This document shows positions 43,663-52,865 of a stretch of DNA of 64,000 nucleotides, piece by piece. A program made the position numbers and the translations under genes. The stretch is from Streptomyces sp. NBC_01476. GTDB lineage: Bacteria; Actinomycetota; Actinomycetes; Streptomycetales; Streptomycetaceae. The notes below the pieces were generated by a model that had not been told where the DNA came from, searched no databases, and worked only from the letters and a program-made list of their open reading frames with translations. The stretch is taken from contig NZ_CP109446.1 of the NCBI RefSeq assembly GCF_036227265.1, forward strand, positions 6,082,001 to 6,146,000. The letters are read 5' to 3'. The stretch's first letter is position 1; each line of letters begins with the position of its first letter.

Positions 43663-44232
43663 ATGACCGACACCGCGCGGGCGCGAAAGCTGGCGGACCG
43701 CATCCGGGTCGTGGTCGCCGAGACCCTTCAGCGGCGGATCAAGGACCCGCGGCTGGGTTATGTGACGATCACCGACACCCGGGTCACCGGTGACCTGCGG
43801 GAGGCGACCGTCTTCTACACGGTCTACGGCGACGACGAGGAGCGCGCCGCGTCCGCGGCGGCCCTGGAGAGCGCCAAGGGTGTGCTGCGCTCCGAGGTCG
43901 GCCGGCAGACCGGGGTGCGGTTCACGCCGAGCCTGGCCTTTGTCGCCGACGCCCTCCCGGACAACGCCCGCACCATCGAGGACCTGCTCTCCAAGGCCCG
44001 AGCGGCCGACGAGGAGGTCCGCAAGACCGCCACCGACGCCCAGTACGCCGGCGACGCGGACCCGTACCGCAAGCCGGCCGAGGACGACGAGTTCGACGAC
44101 GACGGGACCGACGACGGGACCGGCACCGAGACCGGCACCGGCAGCCAGGCAGCCACCGGCACCGGTGCCGCCGAGGGGTCCGGCCGGCCTGCCGGCGGCG
44201 CCAAGGACGAGGACGGTCCGTCGCCCGCATGA
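43663..44232 (+). CDS. rbfA: 30S ribosome-binding factor RbfA
   Basis: A 189-residue RbfA. Residues 1-125 form the KH-like domain (ARKLADRIRVVVAETLQRRI, DPRLGYVTITDTRVTGDLRE and a final RTIEDLLSKARAADEEVR). The last 60 residues are a disordered acidic/Gly/Thr-rich tail, longer than in most bacteria. It binds the 30S subunit during maturation of 16S rRNA. The stop overlaps truB by four bases. Confidence 0.95.
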   Translation: MTDTARARKLADRIRVVVAETLQRRIKDPRLGYVTITDTRVTGDLREATVFYTVYGDDEERAASAAALESAKGVLRSEVGRQTGVRFTPSLAFVADALPDNARTIEDLLSKARAADEEVRKTATDAQYAGDADPYRKPAEDDEFDDDGTDDGTGTETGTGSQAATGTGAAEGSGRPAGGAKDEDGPSPA

Positions 44233-45167
44233 CCTCAGGACACGACACCGGGTCCGCCCGCCCGCAGGCGGGCCGCGCCCGGAAAGGCAGCCCTTCCGGG
44301 CTTGTGATCGTCGACAAGCCCGGGGGGCTCACCTCGCACGGGGTGGTCTCCCGGATGCGGCGGCTGGCCGGGACCCGGCGGGTCGGGCACGCCGGCACCC
44401 TCGACCCGATGGCGACCGGAGTGCTCGTTCTCGGCGTGGAGAAGGCCACCCGGCTGCTCGGCCACCTCGCGCTCACCGAGAAGGAGTACGTCGCGACCAT
44501 CCGGCTCGGCCAGAGCACGGTGACCGACGACGCGGAGGGCGAGGTCATCGCCGAGGCGCCGGCCACCGGTGTCACCCGGGAAGCCGTGGACTCCGGGATC
44601 GCCGCCCTCACCGGGCCGATCCAGCAGGTCCCGTCGAAGGTCAGCGCGATCAAGGTGAACGGTGTCCGGTCCTACACCAGGGTCCGGGAGGGCGAGGACT
44701 TCGACCTGCCCGCCCGGCCGGTGACCGTCTCCTCCTTCACCGTCCAGGACCTCCGCACCCCCGGCGACCAGCCGGACGTGCTCGACCTGGACGTGACCGT
44801 GGTCTGCTCCTCCGGCACCTACATCAGGGCGCTCGCCCGTGATCTGGGCGCAGGACTCGGCGTCGGCGGTCACCTCACCGCGCTGCGCCGCACCCGGGTC
44901 GGCCCCTACCGGCTGGACGGTGCCCGCACCCTGGAGCAGCTGGAAGAGACCTTCGAGGTGCTGCCCATCGAGCAGGCGGCCGCCGCGGCCTTCCCCCGCT
45001 GGGACGTGGACGCGGACCAGGCCCGGCTGCTGGGCCACGGCGTACGGATCGAGGCACCGGTGCTGGCGGCCGGGCCGAACGCGGTCTTCGGCCCCGACGG
45101 CAGGTTCCTGGCGCTGGTCGAGGAGAGCAAGGGGCAGGCGAAGATCGTGGCGGGCTTCGGGCAGTAG
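44229..45167 (+). CDS. truB: tRNA pseudouridine(55) synthase TruB
   Basis: A 312-residue TruB that makes pseudouridine 55 in the T-loop of tRNAs. The catalytic aspartate is Asp59 in VGHAGTLDPMATG. KPGGLTSHGVVSRMRRL, RVREGEDFDLPARPV and the SSGTYIRALARDLG RNA-binding segment are conserved, with a short C-terminal PUA-like part. The ATG is coupled to rbfA (ATGA). It is the last gene of the rimP-to-truB series; a very strong terminator follows. Confidence 0.96.
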   Translation: MTSGHDTGSARPQAGRARKGSPSGLVIVDKPGGLTSHGVVSRMRRLAGTRRVGHAGTLDPMATGVLVLGVEKATRLLGHLALTEKEYVATIRLGQSTVTDDAEGEVIAEAPATGVTREAVDSGIAALTGPIQQVPSKVSAIKVNGVRSYTRVREGEDFDLPARPVTVSSFTVQDLRTPGDQPDVLDLDVTVVCSSGTYIRALARDLGAGLGVGGHLTALRRTRVGPYRLDGARTLEQLEETFEVLPIEQAAAAAFPRWDVDADQARLLGHGVRIEAPVLAAGPNAVFGPDGRFLALVEESKGQAKIVAGFGQ

Positions 45168-45618
45168 GCCACCCCCGGTCTCCCTCGCCGCCCTGCGCCC
45201 CGGCCTCTCGCGCCATTCCTCGCCCCGGGCCTCCCGCACCGCGCCCGGCCCCGGCGTTCCCTGCCGCCCCTCGCCCGTGGGCCGCGGGCGAGGGGCGGCA
45301 GGGGAGCCCGCTTCGGCCGTCCCGACGTCCGGCCGGACAGCGCGGCACGGGCCGCCGTTCACCGTGCAGCGAGGCCGCCTGTCCCCTGAACGGCCCCGCT
45401 CCACGACCCCCTCCAACCCCCCCTGGGTGTCCCTGTCCATCCGCAACCCGGAAATCACCCCAATGGCTAGGCGCTCGGAGTGAAGCGAGGGGGCGCAAGG
45501 GGGCGCTTTCGGTCCATGATCTAGTGCGGACGATCATCCGGCGCCTACCGTCGAAGCGGGACGAAACGGGACTCCAGAGAAACTGGTCCCGCCCGGGCGG
45601 TGGGGGAGGGCGGCCCGC
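45168..45618. other. Intergenic region with strong terminator and probable promoter
   Basis: This 451-bp gap holds the truB terminator (45259-45303) and, nearer the next gene, an AT-richer part around 45450-45545 that probably contains the promoter of the protease-ATPase gene. I find no consensus -35/-10 pair and no ORF with a ribosome site. Confidence 0.6.
45259..45303 (+). terminator. Very strong terminator after truB
   Basis: A perfect 19-bp GC-rich stem (45259-45277 with 45285-45303) has a 7-base loop, 91 bases beyond truB. It is the most stable hairpin I found in the window and marks the end of the translation-factor operon. Confidence 0.85.
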
Positions 45619-48600
45619 ATGGGGGCACGCGGAAGTGAACGGGACAGTGCTCTGATCCGGGTCTGCGACCTGGCCGGGCGCCACCGCGGCAGCGGCTTCC
45701 TCGCCGACGCCGACGGCACGATGATCACCAGCCATGAGGCGGTCGACGGCCTCGCCCGGCTGGTCCTGCACGGGCCCGGCGGTCAGGTCTGCCTGGCCGA
45801 GGCCGGGGCGATCACCTCGCTCCCCGAGTGCGGCCTCGCGCTGGTCGCCACCGAGGGGCTCGCGGTGCCGCCGCTGCCCGTCGCCGGCGCCGGCCCGGCC
45901 CACCCCGGGCAGCGGATACGGCTGCGGCTGCCGCACCGGGCCGAAGGCTCGGTGGTCGGCACCACCGCGGTCACCTACACCGCGACCGACCGCTTCCACC
46001 TCCTCGACGAGGTATACGAACTCGCCCTGGACGGCGCCGACCTGCACCGGACGGCGGCCTGGGCGTCCGGGGCGCCGCTGATCGACGCGGTCACCGGCGC
46101 GGTGCTCGCCGTGGTGGTCACCGCCCTGCACGCCGGGCACCGGGCGAGCGGCTTCGCCGTCCCCTTGCGGGCCGTGGACGCGCCCGAGCCACTGGCCAGG
46201 CTGCTGGGCCGTAACGCGGCCACCGTGCCCGCCCACGGCCCGCACCTCAACCTCGCAGGGGCGCTGCAGCTCACCGCCGCTTCGGTGGCCGCCGCGGCCG
46301 GTTCCGGCGGCCGCTACGAACCCGTGCCACGACCCGAAGTCGCCGGGGAACTCGCGGAGTTCCTGGCCGACCGGAGCGAAGGCGCGCCGCTGCTGCTCGG
46401 ACTGGTCGGCGCCCCCGGCACCGGCCGTAGCACCGAACTGGCCCGGCTCGCCGCCGGCCGCGTCCGGGGCTCGCACCCGGCTCCCACCCTGTGGCTGCGC
46501 GGCGCGGAACTGCGGCCCGGCGACGGCAGCGTCAAGGACGCGGTGGAGCGCTCACTGCGCACCGCGGCCCGCAGCGTCCACGCCGCCTCCGGGGAGCCCT
46601 CGGCCGATCCGCTCTACGCCACCGCGGAAGCCGTCGCCGGCCTGGCCCGGCGTGCGGCACGCCCCCTGCTGGTCGTCCTCGACGCCCCCGAGGAGATGCC
46701 GCCGGTCCTGGCCCACGCGCTCGCCGACTGGACCACCGCCACGGCCGGCTGGCTGCGGGCCACCGGCACCCGGCTGATCCTCGGCTGCGGACCGGAACTC
46801 TTGGAGCAGACAGCCGAGTCGCTGCCGGCCGATGCGGTGCGCCGGCTGCCGGTGGGGCCGCTGACCGAGGAACAGGCGGTACGGGCCAGGGCCCGCTTCG
46901 GGCTCCCCGACGGCGCCCTGGCGGCGGGCGACGCGGCGCACCCGCTGGCGCTGCGGCTGCTCTCCGAGGTGCGCGCGGCACTGCCCGGCGGCGGGGAACC
47001 GGGGCCGCCTCCGGCACGGGACGAGATCTTCTCCGCGTACCTGGACCTGGTGTGCCTGCGGATCGCGGAACGGCTCGCCGCCGCTGCCCTGCCGCCGGTG
47101 CGGGCGACCGGCCTGCGCCGGCTCGCGGCGCGGGTGGCGGGGCAGGTGCACGAAGCGGCCAGGCGGTGTCTGGGGCCCGGGCAGGGCGAGCTGGACCGGG
47201 AGGCGTTCGAGGAGCTGTTCCCGTGGCGCAGCGGGTGGGCGTCCGCGGTGCTCGCCGAAGGGCTGCTGGTCCCGGCAGGGGCGGGCTACCGCTTCGCGCA
47301 CGGGGAGCCGGCCGACTGGCTGCAGGCGCTCCACCTCGACCTGGACGCGGCGCTGCACGCCCTGGTCCACCGCTGGTTCGCGCCCCCGGGCGCGCTGCCG
47401 GAAGCGCCGGTACGCCTCCCCTCGCGGGCCGCGACCCGGGCCGGCCACCCGCCACCGGTACCCCCGGCGCCACCCATCGCACCCGCCCATCCGCGCAGCC
47501 TGCCGGTGCCCCGCCACCGCGCGGGCCCGGTCCTGCAGGCCCTTCTCGCGGCCCCGCCGACAGCCCGCGCGGTCCATCTGCACGCGCTCCTGCAAGTCCT
47601 CGACCGGCGGACCCCGCACCCCACCCGCCTGGCGCCGGTACCGCCCGCGGCGGTCGACCGCGAAGCGGACACCGTCCCGACCCCGCACCCGGCCAGGACC
47701 CGCCCGCCCGCCGACGGCGCCCGGCGCCCCGCGGAGCCGCCCCCCACCGTGACCCCGCCGCGCCCCGAGCGCCAGGCCGACGCCCTGTGGTGGGCCGGCC
47801 ATCTCGTCCAGGAAGTGCTCCTGCGGGCACCCGGCCCGGAACTCCCGCGGGAGCTGGCCGGGCGGGTGGCCGTCCGGGCGGTGGAGCGCGGCGGCTTCAC
47901 GGCCGACGGGATGGGGCCGCTCGGCCGCTTCGGACCGTCCTTCTGGAGCGCGCTGCCGCTTCCCGTCCCCGACCGTCTCGAACTCCTCCGGGTCCTGCTG
48001 CCCGCCGACGGCCCCCCGGCGCGGGGCGAGCGGCCCCGCTTCCTGGACGAGGCCGCCGCCCTTCTGCGCGCGCACCCCGCCGAGGCGCTCCCCGCGCTGT
48101 GCGGCTGGTTCACCGACGACCGCCCGCTGGGGACCGGTCCGCTGCCGCCCGCCGGGATCCGCCTCACCGTGGCCGGTGCCGCGCAGGCGCTGCTGCACAC
48201 CCACCGGCGGGTCGCCGTGGACGACCTGATGGAGGCGCTGGTGGTGGCAGGACAGCCCGCCGCCGACGAACTGCTCGGCGCGCTCGTCGAGGACGAACCC
48301 TCGGCGGTGTGCCGGGCGGTGGACCGCTGGGCACACGACGAACGCCAGGACCGGCATGTGGCGGCGGCCGACTACGGACTGCGCGCGGCACCCCATGTCC
48401 GGTCCGGTCCTGACCGCGAACTGCTGCGGTACGCGGCCCTGGTGATCCTGGCCCGGCCCGCGGACCGCGGACTGCACGGGGCGGCGCTCGGGATGCTGGT
48501 CCGGGACCCCGCCACCCGGGACCGCCATCTGCCCGCCGCGCTACGGCACTTCGCCGCCGGGGACGCCCACCTGACCCCCGCCGTGCTGGGCGCGGCGCTG

Positions 48601-49248
48601 GGCACGCACCCCGAAGCGGTGCTCACCGCCTTCCGGAACCGGCTGCGGGCGCCCGCCGCGGCCGACGACACCGCGGGCGTCCTCGCCGCCCTGGCCGCCG
48701 TCGGCGGCACCGCCCTGGCCCGTCGCGCCGCCGCCCTCGTCGAGGACCACCTGCGCCACGACCCGGCCGCCGCGCCCGCCGTGGCCCGGTTCCTCGACAC
48801 CCGGCTGGAGGAGGGCCCGGCCGTCCGGCCGGTGCTGCTGCCGATGGCCACCGCACTGCTCCGCGACCATCCCCCGGAGGTGCGCCGCGCCCTGGTGCCG
48901 GTCTTCGCCGACCCCGGCAGCCACCTCTCCCGGCCCCTGCGCCAGGAGCTGCTGGACCTGGCCATCGCCACCGAACGCGATCCCGCCGTGCTCGACGCCC
49001 TGCTCACCGCCGCCGCCGACGGCTGCCCCCGCCGGCACCCGCTGCTCACCCGCGACCTCGTGCACCGTCTCGGACTGCTGCTGTGCCGTACCCCGGAAGG
49101 CGCCACCCACTTCGACCGCCGGGTGGTCGAACTCGCCGCCGGGCAGCCCGACTTCGCCCGGCTGCTGCGCACCTGGCTGACCGACGGCGGCCACTGGGAC
49201 GCGGTGGTCGGCCCGAGCGCCAGGCGGCGTCTCGACACCGTGGCGTGA
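45619..49248 (+). CDS. Trypsin-like/NTPase fusion protein with helical-repeat tail, unknown role
   Basis: A 1209-residue cytoplasmic protein starting at ATG 45619. Residues about 10-190 look like a trypsin-fold domain: GSGFLADADGTMITSHEAV has the His (39), and AAWASGAPLIDAVTGAV the Ser (150, cf. GNSGGPL). The usual DLAL aspartate position reads ECGLALV, so the triad is incomplete. Residues about 235-600 form a P-loop NTPase: GAPGTGRST (264-272, Arg in place of the Walker A Lys) and LLVVLDAPEE (350-359) as Walker B. A Pro-rich linker (610-740) leads to an Ala/Leu/Arg helical-repeat tail (about 750-1209, HEAT-like). This domain order resembles protease-STAND proteins of actinobacterial signalling and conflict systems. 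No partner is obvious; a PEP-utilising enzyme gene lies 330 bases downstream. Confidence 0.8.
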   Translation: MGARGSERDSALIRVCDLAGRHRGSGFLADADGTMITSHEAVDGLARLVLHGPGGQVCLAEAGAITSLPECGLALVATEGLAVPPLPVAGAGPAHPGQRIRLRLPHRAEGSVVGTTAVTYTATDRFHLLDEVYELALDGADLHRTAAWASGAPLIDAVTGAVLAVVVTALHAGHRASGFAVPLRAVDAPEPLARLLGRNAATVPAHGPHLNLAGALQLTAASVAAAAGSGGRYEPVPRPEVAGELAEFLADRSEGAPLLLGLVGAPGTGRSTELARLAAGRVRGSHPAPTLWLRGAELRPGDGSVKDAVERSLRTAARSVHAASGEPSADPLYATAEAVAGLARRAARPLLVVLDAPEEMPPVLAHALADWTTATAGWLRATGTRLILGCGPELLEQTAESLPADAVRRLPVGPLTEEQAVRARARFGLPDGALAAGDAAHPLALRLLSEVRAALPGGGEPGPPPARDEIFSAYLDLVCLRIAERLAAAALPPVRATGLRRLAARVAGQVHEAARRCLGPGQGELDREAFEELFPWRSGWASAVLAEGLLVPAGAGYRFAHGEPADWLQALHLDLDAALHALVHRWFAPPGALPEAPVRLPSRAATRAGHPPPVPPAPPIAPAHPRSLPVPRHRAGPVLQALLAAPPTARAVHLHALLQVLDRRTPHPTRLAPVPPAAVDREADTVPTPHPARTRPPADGARRPAEPPPTVTPPRPERQADALWWAGHLVQEVLLRAPGPELPRELAGRVAVRAVERGGFTADGMGPLGRFGPSFWSALPLPVPDRLELLRVLLPADGPPARGERPRFLDEAAALLRAHPAEALPALCGWFTDDRPLGTGPLPPAGIRLTVAGAAQALLHTHRRVAVDDLMEALVVAGQPAADELLGALVEDEPSAVCRAVDRWAHDERQDRHVAAADYGLRAAPHVRSGPDRELLRYAALVILARPADRGLHGAALGMLVRDPATRDRHLPAALRHFAAGDAHLTPAVLGAALGTHPEAVLTAFRNRLRAPAAADDTAGVLAALAAVGGTALARRAAALVEDHLRHDPAAAPAVARFLDTRLEEGPAVRPVLLPMATALLRDHPPEVRRALVPVFADPGSHLSRPLRQELLDLAIATERDPAVLDALLTAAADGCPRRHPLLTRDLVHRLGLLLCRTPEGATHFDRRVVELAAGQPDFARLLRTWLTDGGHWDAVVGPSARRRLDTVA

Positions 49249-49578
49249 GGCGGCGGGGGACCCCGGGCCGGGCGCCGGCCCTGTCCGTGGCATGAGGCGC
49301 CGGTGCCCCCGCGGCAGGCGCCGGCACCGGTCCGAAGCAAGGTGGCGCAAGGCGCCAACTCCGCTGCCGGGCAGGGCAAAACATTCCCCTCCGGTGCAAA
49401 GAGGTGGCCCGCAGCAACCGAAAAGAAGTCCGCCGGGAGGATGCGGAAGGTCTTGCGGGTGAAGAGACGTTGTAGCCGCAAGAAGTGTCCGCCCGGAGTA
49501 CGCGGCCGGCCCGACCCGCCGGCCGGCCGCCCGGCCGGAGACACCGCCCACCGGCGGTGCCTGGGAAGGAGCGCCCAG
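49249..49578. other. Intergenic region before the PEP-utilising enzyme gene
   Basis: This 330-bp gap starts with a loose CCGGTGCC/GGCACCGG stem (around 49300-49330), which may be a weak terminator. A purine-rich, AT-richer stretch (49380-49500) with the dyad at 49451-49483 follows, then a GGAAGGAG ribosome site for the next gene. I see no ORF worth calling. Confidence 0.5.
49451..49483. promoter_or_regulatory. 8-bp inverted repeat upstream of the PEP-utilising enzyme
   Basis: TCTTGCGG (49451-49458) and CCGCAAGA (49476-49483) form a perfect dyad with a 17-base spacer, 96-128 bases before the start. It lies in the least GC-rich part of the gap, so a regulator site or a promoter-overlapping operator is reasonable. 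The evidence is symmetry alone. Confidence 0.4.
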
Positions 49579-51732
49579 ATGGAGATCGACGCCGATTCGC
49601 TCGCGGTGGCCCCGCTGGACACCGCCGCCGCCCGCGACCCGGGCCTGTCCGGTGCGAAGGCGGCCAACCTGGCACGTGCCGCCACCGAGGGCCTGCCGGT
49701 ACTCCCCGGCTTCGTGATCGTCCCGGCGGCCCGCGCCCCCGGTATCGCCGGCGGCCCCGACGCGCTGCGGGCCGCCTGGCGGGAACTCGGCGGCGCCGAC
49801 GGCCGCCCGCTGGTGGTCCGTTCCTCCTCCGTCCACGAGGACACCGAGGACTCCTCGATGGCCGGCCGCTTCGAATCCGTGCTCGACGTCCGCGGCTGGG
49901 ACGCCTTCACCGCCGCCGTCCGCCGGGTCCAGGAGTCCGCCGCCCGCGTCGGCGGCCTGGTCGCCGCCGGCGCGGGCCCCCGCCCCGCCGCCGGTCCCGA
50001 GCCGGACTCCGGGATGTCGGTCCTGGTCCAGCCCATGCTCAAAGCCGCCGCGGGCGGCGTGATGTTCGGCGCCGACCCGGTCGAGGGCCGCTTCGACCGG
50101 ATCCTGGTCAGCGCGGTCACCGGCGGCCCCGACCAGCTCGTGGACGGCAGCACCCAGGGCGTGCGCTACCAGCTCACCCGCCACGGCCACCTGCGGCACA
50201 CAGAACCCGAGGTCCCGCGCGGCACCGGCCCGCTCGGCCGCCGCGCCCTCGCTCAGCTGGTCCGGCTGGCCCGCCGCACCGAACGGGTCTACGGCGGCCC
50301 GCAGGACATCGAGTTCGGCTTCGACGCGGACGGCCGGCTCTGGCTCTTCCAGGCCCGGCCGATCACCGCGATGGCCGCCCGTCCGGAGCGCGGGGCCCGG
50401 CTGCTCGGCCCGGGCCCGGTCGCCGAGACGCTGCCGAACGTCCTGCAGCCGCTGGAGGAGGACCTCTGGCTCGCCCCGATGAACCAGGGACTCACCCTCG
50501 CCCTGGACATCGCGGGCGCCGCCCCCCGCCGGATGCTGCGCCGGCTGCCGATAGCCACCAGCGTCGACGGCCGGGCCGCCGCCGACCTGCTGCTGCTCGG
50601 CGCCGCCCCGGCCGCCCACCCGGTGCTCAACTTCATCAACCCCGCCCCCGGCGCCCGCCGCGCCGCCGCGGCCTGGCGGGTCGGCCGGCTGCGCAGCGCC
50701 CTGCCACTGCTCGCCCGCGACCTGATGGCCGACGTCGACCGCCAACTGCACGACCTCGCGGCGCCCCGGCAGCTCCTCAGCGGCGAACTGCTCGACGCCA
50801 TCGCCTGGGGCCGTACCGTCCTGGCCTCCCTGCACGCCCAGGAGTCACTGGCCGGCGCGCTGCTCGACACCGACACCGGCAACACCGCCGCCGGCGAGGC
50901 ACTGGCCGTACTCGGCGAGGGCCGGGCCGGCGGACTCGGCGACGAGGAACTGATCAGCAGGCACCCCGTCCTGCTGACCCTGCTGCCCCCGACGCTCGGC
51001 GAACGCGATCCGCTGCCCGGCCACACCGGCCGGCACGGCGTGCCGCGCGGTGTCGGCTTCCTCTCCGTCCGGGAGGGGCTGCGGCTGCGGGTCCGCTGGG
51101 TGCAGGAGATGCAGACCGCGATGGTCCGCGAACTCGGCACCCGGATGGACTCCCACTGCCTGGTCGGCGAGCGCCGCAAGATCGCGCTGCTGCGCTGGCG
51201 GGAACTGCTCGGCGCCGCCGACGGCGGCACCCGCCCCATCGATCTCGCCGAGCGGGTCCCGCGCCCCGACACCCCGCCGCTGCCCACCGCCTTCCGGCTG
51301 GCCGGCGGCCGGCCGCAGGCCGTCGTGCTCGGCCGCCGCCGCAAGGACGGCCACGAAGGACAGGGCGCCGGCGGCGGCCAGGGCACCGGCACCGCCTGGC
51401 ACGGCGACGGCGAGCGGCCGGCCGACGCGGTCCTGGTCGTACGCTCCCTCGACCCGGCGCTGGCACCGCTCCTGCCGGAGCTCGCCGGGCTGGTGGCCGA
51501 GACCGGCAGCGTGCTCTCCCACCTCGCGGTACTGGCCCGCGAGTACCAGGTCCCCACCGCCGTCGGCGTGGCAGGCGCCGTGGACCGCTTCCCGCCCGGC
51601 ACCCCCTTGCGGGTCGACGGCGGCAGCGGAGCCGTCGAGCGACTCCCGCAGCAAGCGGGGACAGCCGGCGACAGCGAGCCGGAGAACGAGGGAGCACCGG
51701 TCGCCGGACCGGGCAAGGGGGCCGTGGCATGA
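49579..51732 (+). CDS. PEP-synthase/rifampin-phosphotransferase-like enzyme
   Basis: A 717-residue protein; the ATG at 49579 follows GGAAGGAG. The N-terminal third (1-275) is the ATP-grasp pyruvate-phosphate-dikinase-like domain: LVVRSSSVHEDTEDSSMAGR, GGVMFGADPVEG and DIEFGFDADGRLWLFQARPI. The C-terminal swivelling phosphohistidine domain contains ETGSVLSHLAVLAREYQVPT with His648 as the probable phospho-acceptor. The middle 350 residues are poorly conserved and take the place of the acceptor domain. The order ATP-grasp, variable middle, phospho-His matches rifampin phosphotransferase and related kinases rather than PEP synthase, which has a C-terminal TIM barrel. The acceptor is unknown. It overlaps the following membrane protein gene by four bases, so the two should work together. 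Confidence 0.82.
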   Translation: MEIDADSLAVAPLDTAAARDPGLSGAKAANLARAATEGLPVLPGFVIVPAARAPGIAGGPDALRAAWRELGGADGRPLVVRSSSVHEDTEDSSMAGRFESVLDVRGWDAFTAAVRRVQESAARVGGLVAAGAGPRPAAGPEPDSGMSVLVQPMLKAAAGGVMFGADPVEGRFDRILVSAVTGGPDQLVDGSTQGVRYQLTRHGHLRHTEPEVPRGTGPLGRRALAQLVRLARRTERVYGGPQDIEFGFDADGRLWLFQARPITAMAARPERGARLLGPGPVAETLPNVLQPLEEDLWLAPMNQGLTLALDIAGAAPRRMLRRLPIATSVDGRAAADLLLLGAAPAAHPVLNFINPAPGARRAAAAWRVGRLRSALPLLARDLMADVDRQLHDLAAPRQLLSGELLDAIAWGRTVLASLHAQESLAGALLDTDTGNTAAGEALAVLGEGRAGGLGDEELISRHPVLLTLLPPTLGERDPLPGHTGRHGVPRGVGFLSVREGLRLRVRWVQEMQTAMVRELGTRMDSHCLVGERRKIALLRWRELLGAADGGTRPIDLAERVPRPDTPPLPTAFRLAGGRPQAVVLGRRRKDGHEGQGAGGGQGTGTAWHGDGERPADAVLVVRSLDPALAPLLPELAGLVAETGSVLSHLAVLAREYQVPTAVGVAGAVDRFPPGTPLRVDGGSGAVERLPQQAGTAGDSEPENEGAPVAGPGKGAVA

Positions 51733-52652
51733 AGTACATCAGCTATCTCTTCGGCGGCCTGTGCACCGTCGCCGCCGCCGTCTACCTGGTCATCTACCTC
51801 TACCGCTGGGAGTGGCAGCGCGCGGTCATCTGCGGTGTACTGCTGCTCGCCGTGGAGGGCTTCCTGGTCCTGGTGATCATGCTCGGCCGGATGAGCCGCC
51901 TGGAGCGCCGCATCATGGACGCCGACACCCGCGTCGAGGAGATCAAGCGGCGCCTGGAGCACTCCCGCGAAGACCAGTCGGTGAACGCCTTCCGCTGGCT
52001 CGGCAGCGACCCGCGGCGGGACGGACTCGACGGCACCACCCGGACGTTCGTCTTCGTCCCCATGCTGATGGTGACCGGAGCGGCGCTGTCCGGCCTGGCC
52101 TGGGTGATCCAGCGGGTGGCCGCCGTCACCGCCCGTCCCGGCGCCGAACGCCGGCTGGCCGGCCGGCTCGCCCCGCTCGCCGCCCCCTCCGGCGGCGTGC
52201 ACGGGCCACTGCCCCAGCTGGAGGACCGCCCCGCCGTGCCCCGCGCCCGCCCCTGGCGCACCCTGGCCGCCGTCGCCGGCTCGGTCGCCGCCGTGGCGTT
52301 GATCATCTTCGGGGTCTACGCGCTCTCCGACGCCACCGAGACCCGCGAGGAGGCCCGGCCGGACGCGGCGGCCAGCACGGTCGTCTTCCAGATCCAGGTG
52401 CACGGCGGCAACACCGACTCCGCCCGCGAACTGGCCGCCGAGGACCTCTGGCAGAGCTGCCGCCGCTCGACGGCCGCCGCCAACCCCACGGCGAGCCTGA
52501 GCCGCCTGTCCACCGGCGTCTACGCGGGCGTCATCCGCCCCGCGCTCAGCTCCCACGACATGCTGCGGCTGCGCGGCTGCATCTCCGACGCGATGGCCAA
52601 CCGGGCGACCGCGACCGTACTCGGGGACGGGCAGGCCGCCCGCTCCCACTGA
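51729..52652 (+). CDS. Four-helix membrane protein with extracytoplasmic tail, unknown
   Basis: A 307-residue protein I do not recognise. It has membrane helices at about 4-25 and 33-54 (a hairpin), a charged coiled-coil-like stretch 55-85 (LERRIMDADTRVEEIKRRLE), a third helix near 108-131, a Pro/Arg-rich loop and a fourth helix near 178-200. About 105 polar residues follow, with two cysteines (in WQSCRR and RGCISDAM) that could form a disulfide outside the cell. The ATG at 51729 overlaps the stop of the PEP-utilising enzyme (ATGA), pointing to a functional pair: cytoplasmic kinase-like enzyme plus membrane partner. Confidence 0.78.
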   Translation: MKYISYLFGGLCTVAAAVYLVIYLYRWEWQRAVICGVLLLAVEGFLVLVIMLGRMSRLERRIMDADTRVEEIKRRLEHSREDQSVNAFRWLGSDPRRDGLDGTTRTFVFVPMLMVTGAALSGLAWVIQRVAAVTARPGAERRLAGRLAPLAAPSGGVHGPLPQLEDRPAVPRARPWRTLAAVAGSVAAVALIIFGVYALSDATETREEARPDAAASTVVFQIQVHGGNTDSARELAAEDLWQSCRRSTAAANPTASLSRLSTGVYAGVIRPALSSHDMLRLRGCISDAMANRATATVLGDGQAARSH

Positions 52653-52762
52653 CCATCCCGCGGTACCGGTTCGCGCGGCACACAACTCCCGCAGAACGGG
52701 AAGAACATCAGGTCACCGCCGTGGCGCGGCCCCCGTACCCCCACGGGAACCCCGCCGCGGCC

Positions 52763-52790
52763 TTGGCCCGCCCGGCGGGACAGGTAGCCT
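52763..52790 (+). promoter_or_regulatory. Possible promoter of the tyrosine-phosphatase-like gene
   Basis: TTGGCC (52763-52768) and TAGCCT (52785-52790) are 16 bases apart, an acceptable housekeeping-type pair, about 75 bases before the likely start. No other candidate in the gap is better. Confidence 0.4.
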
Positions 52791-52865
52791 GCTGGGACGG
52801 ACGCCACGCCCGGGGAGGGCGGCGGCGCCCCCGTCCCCGCCCCTCGTTCTGGTGGTGAAGAGCGC

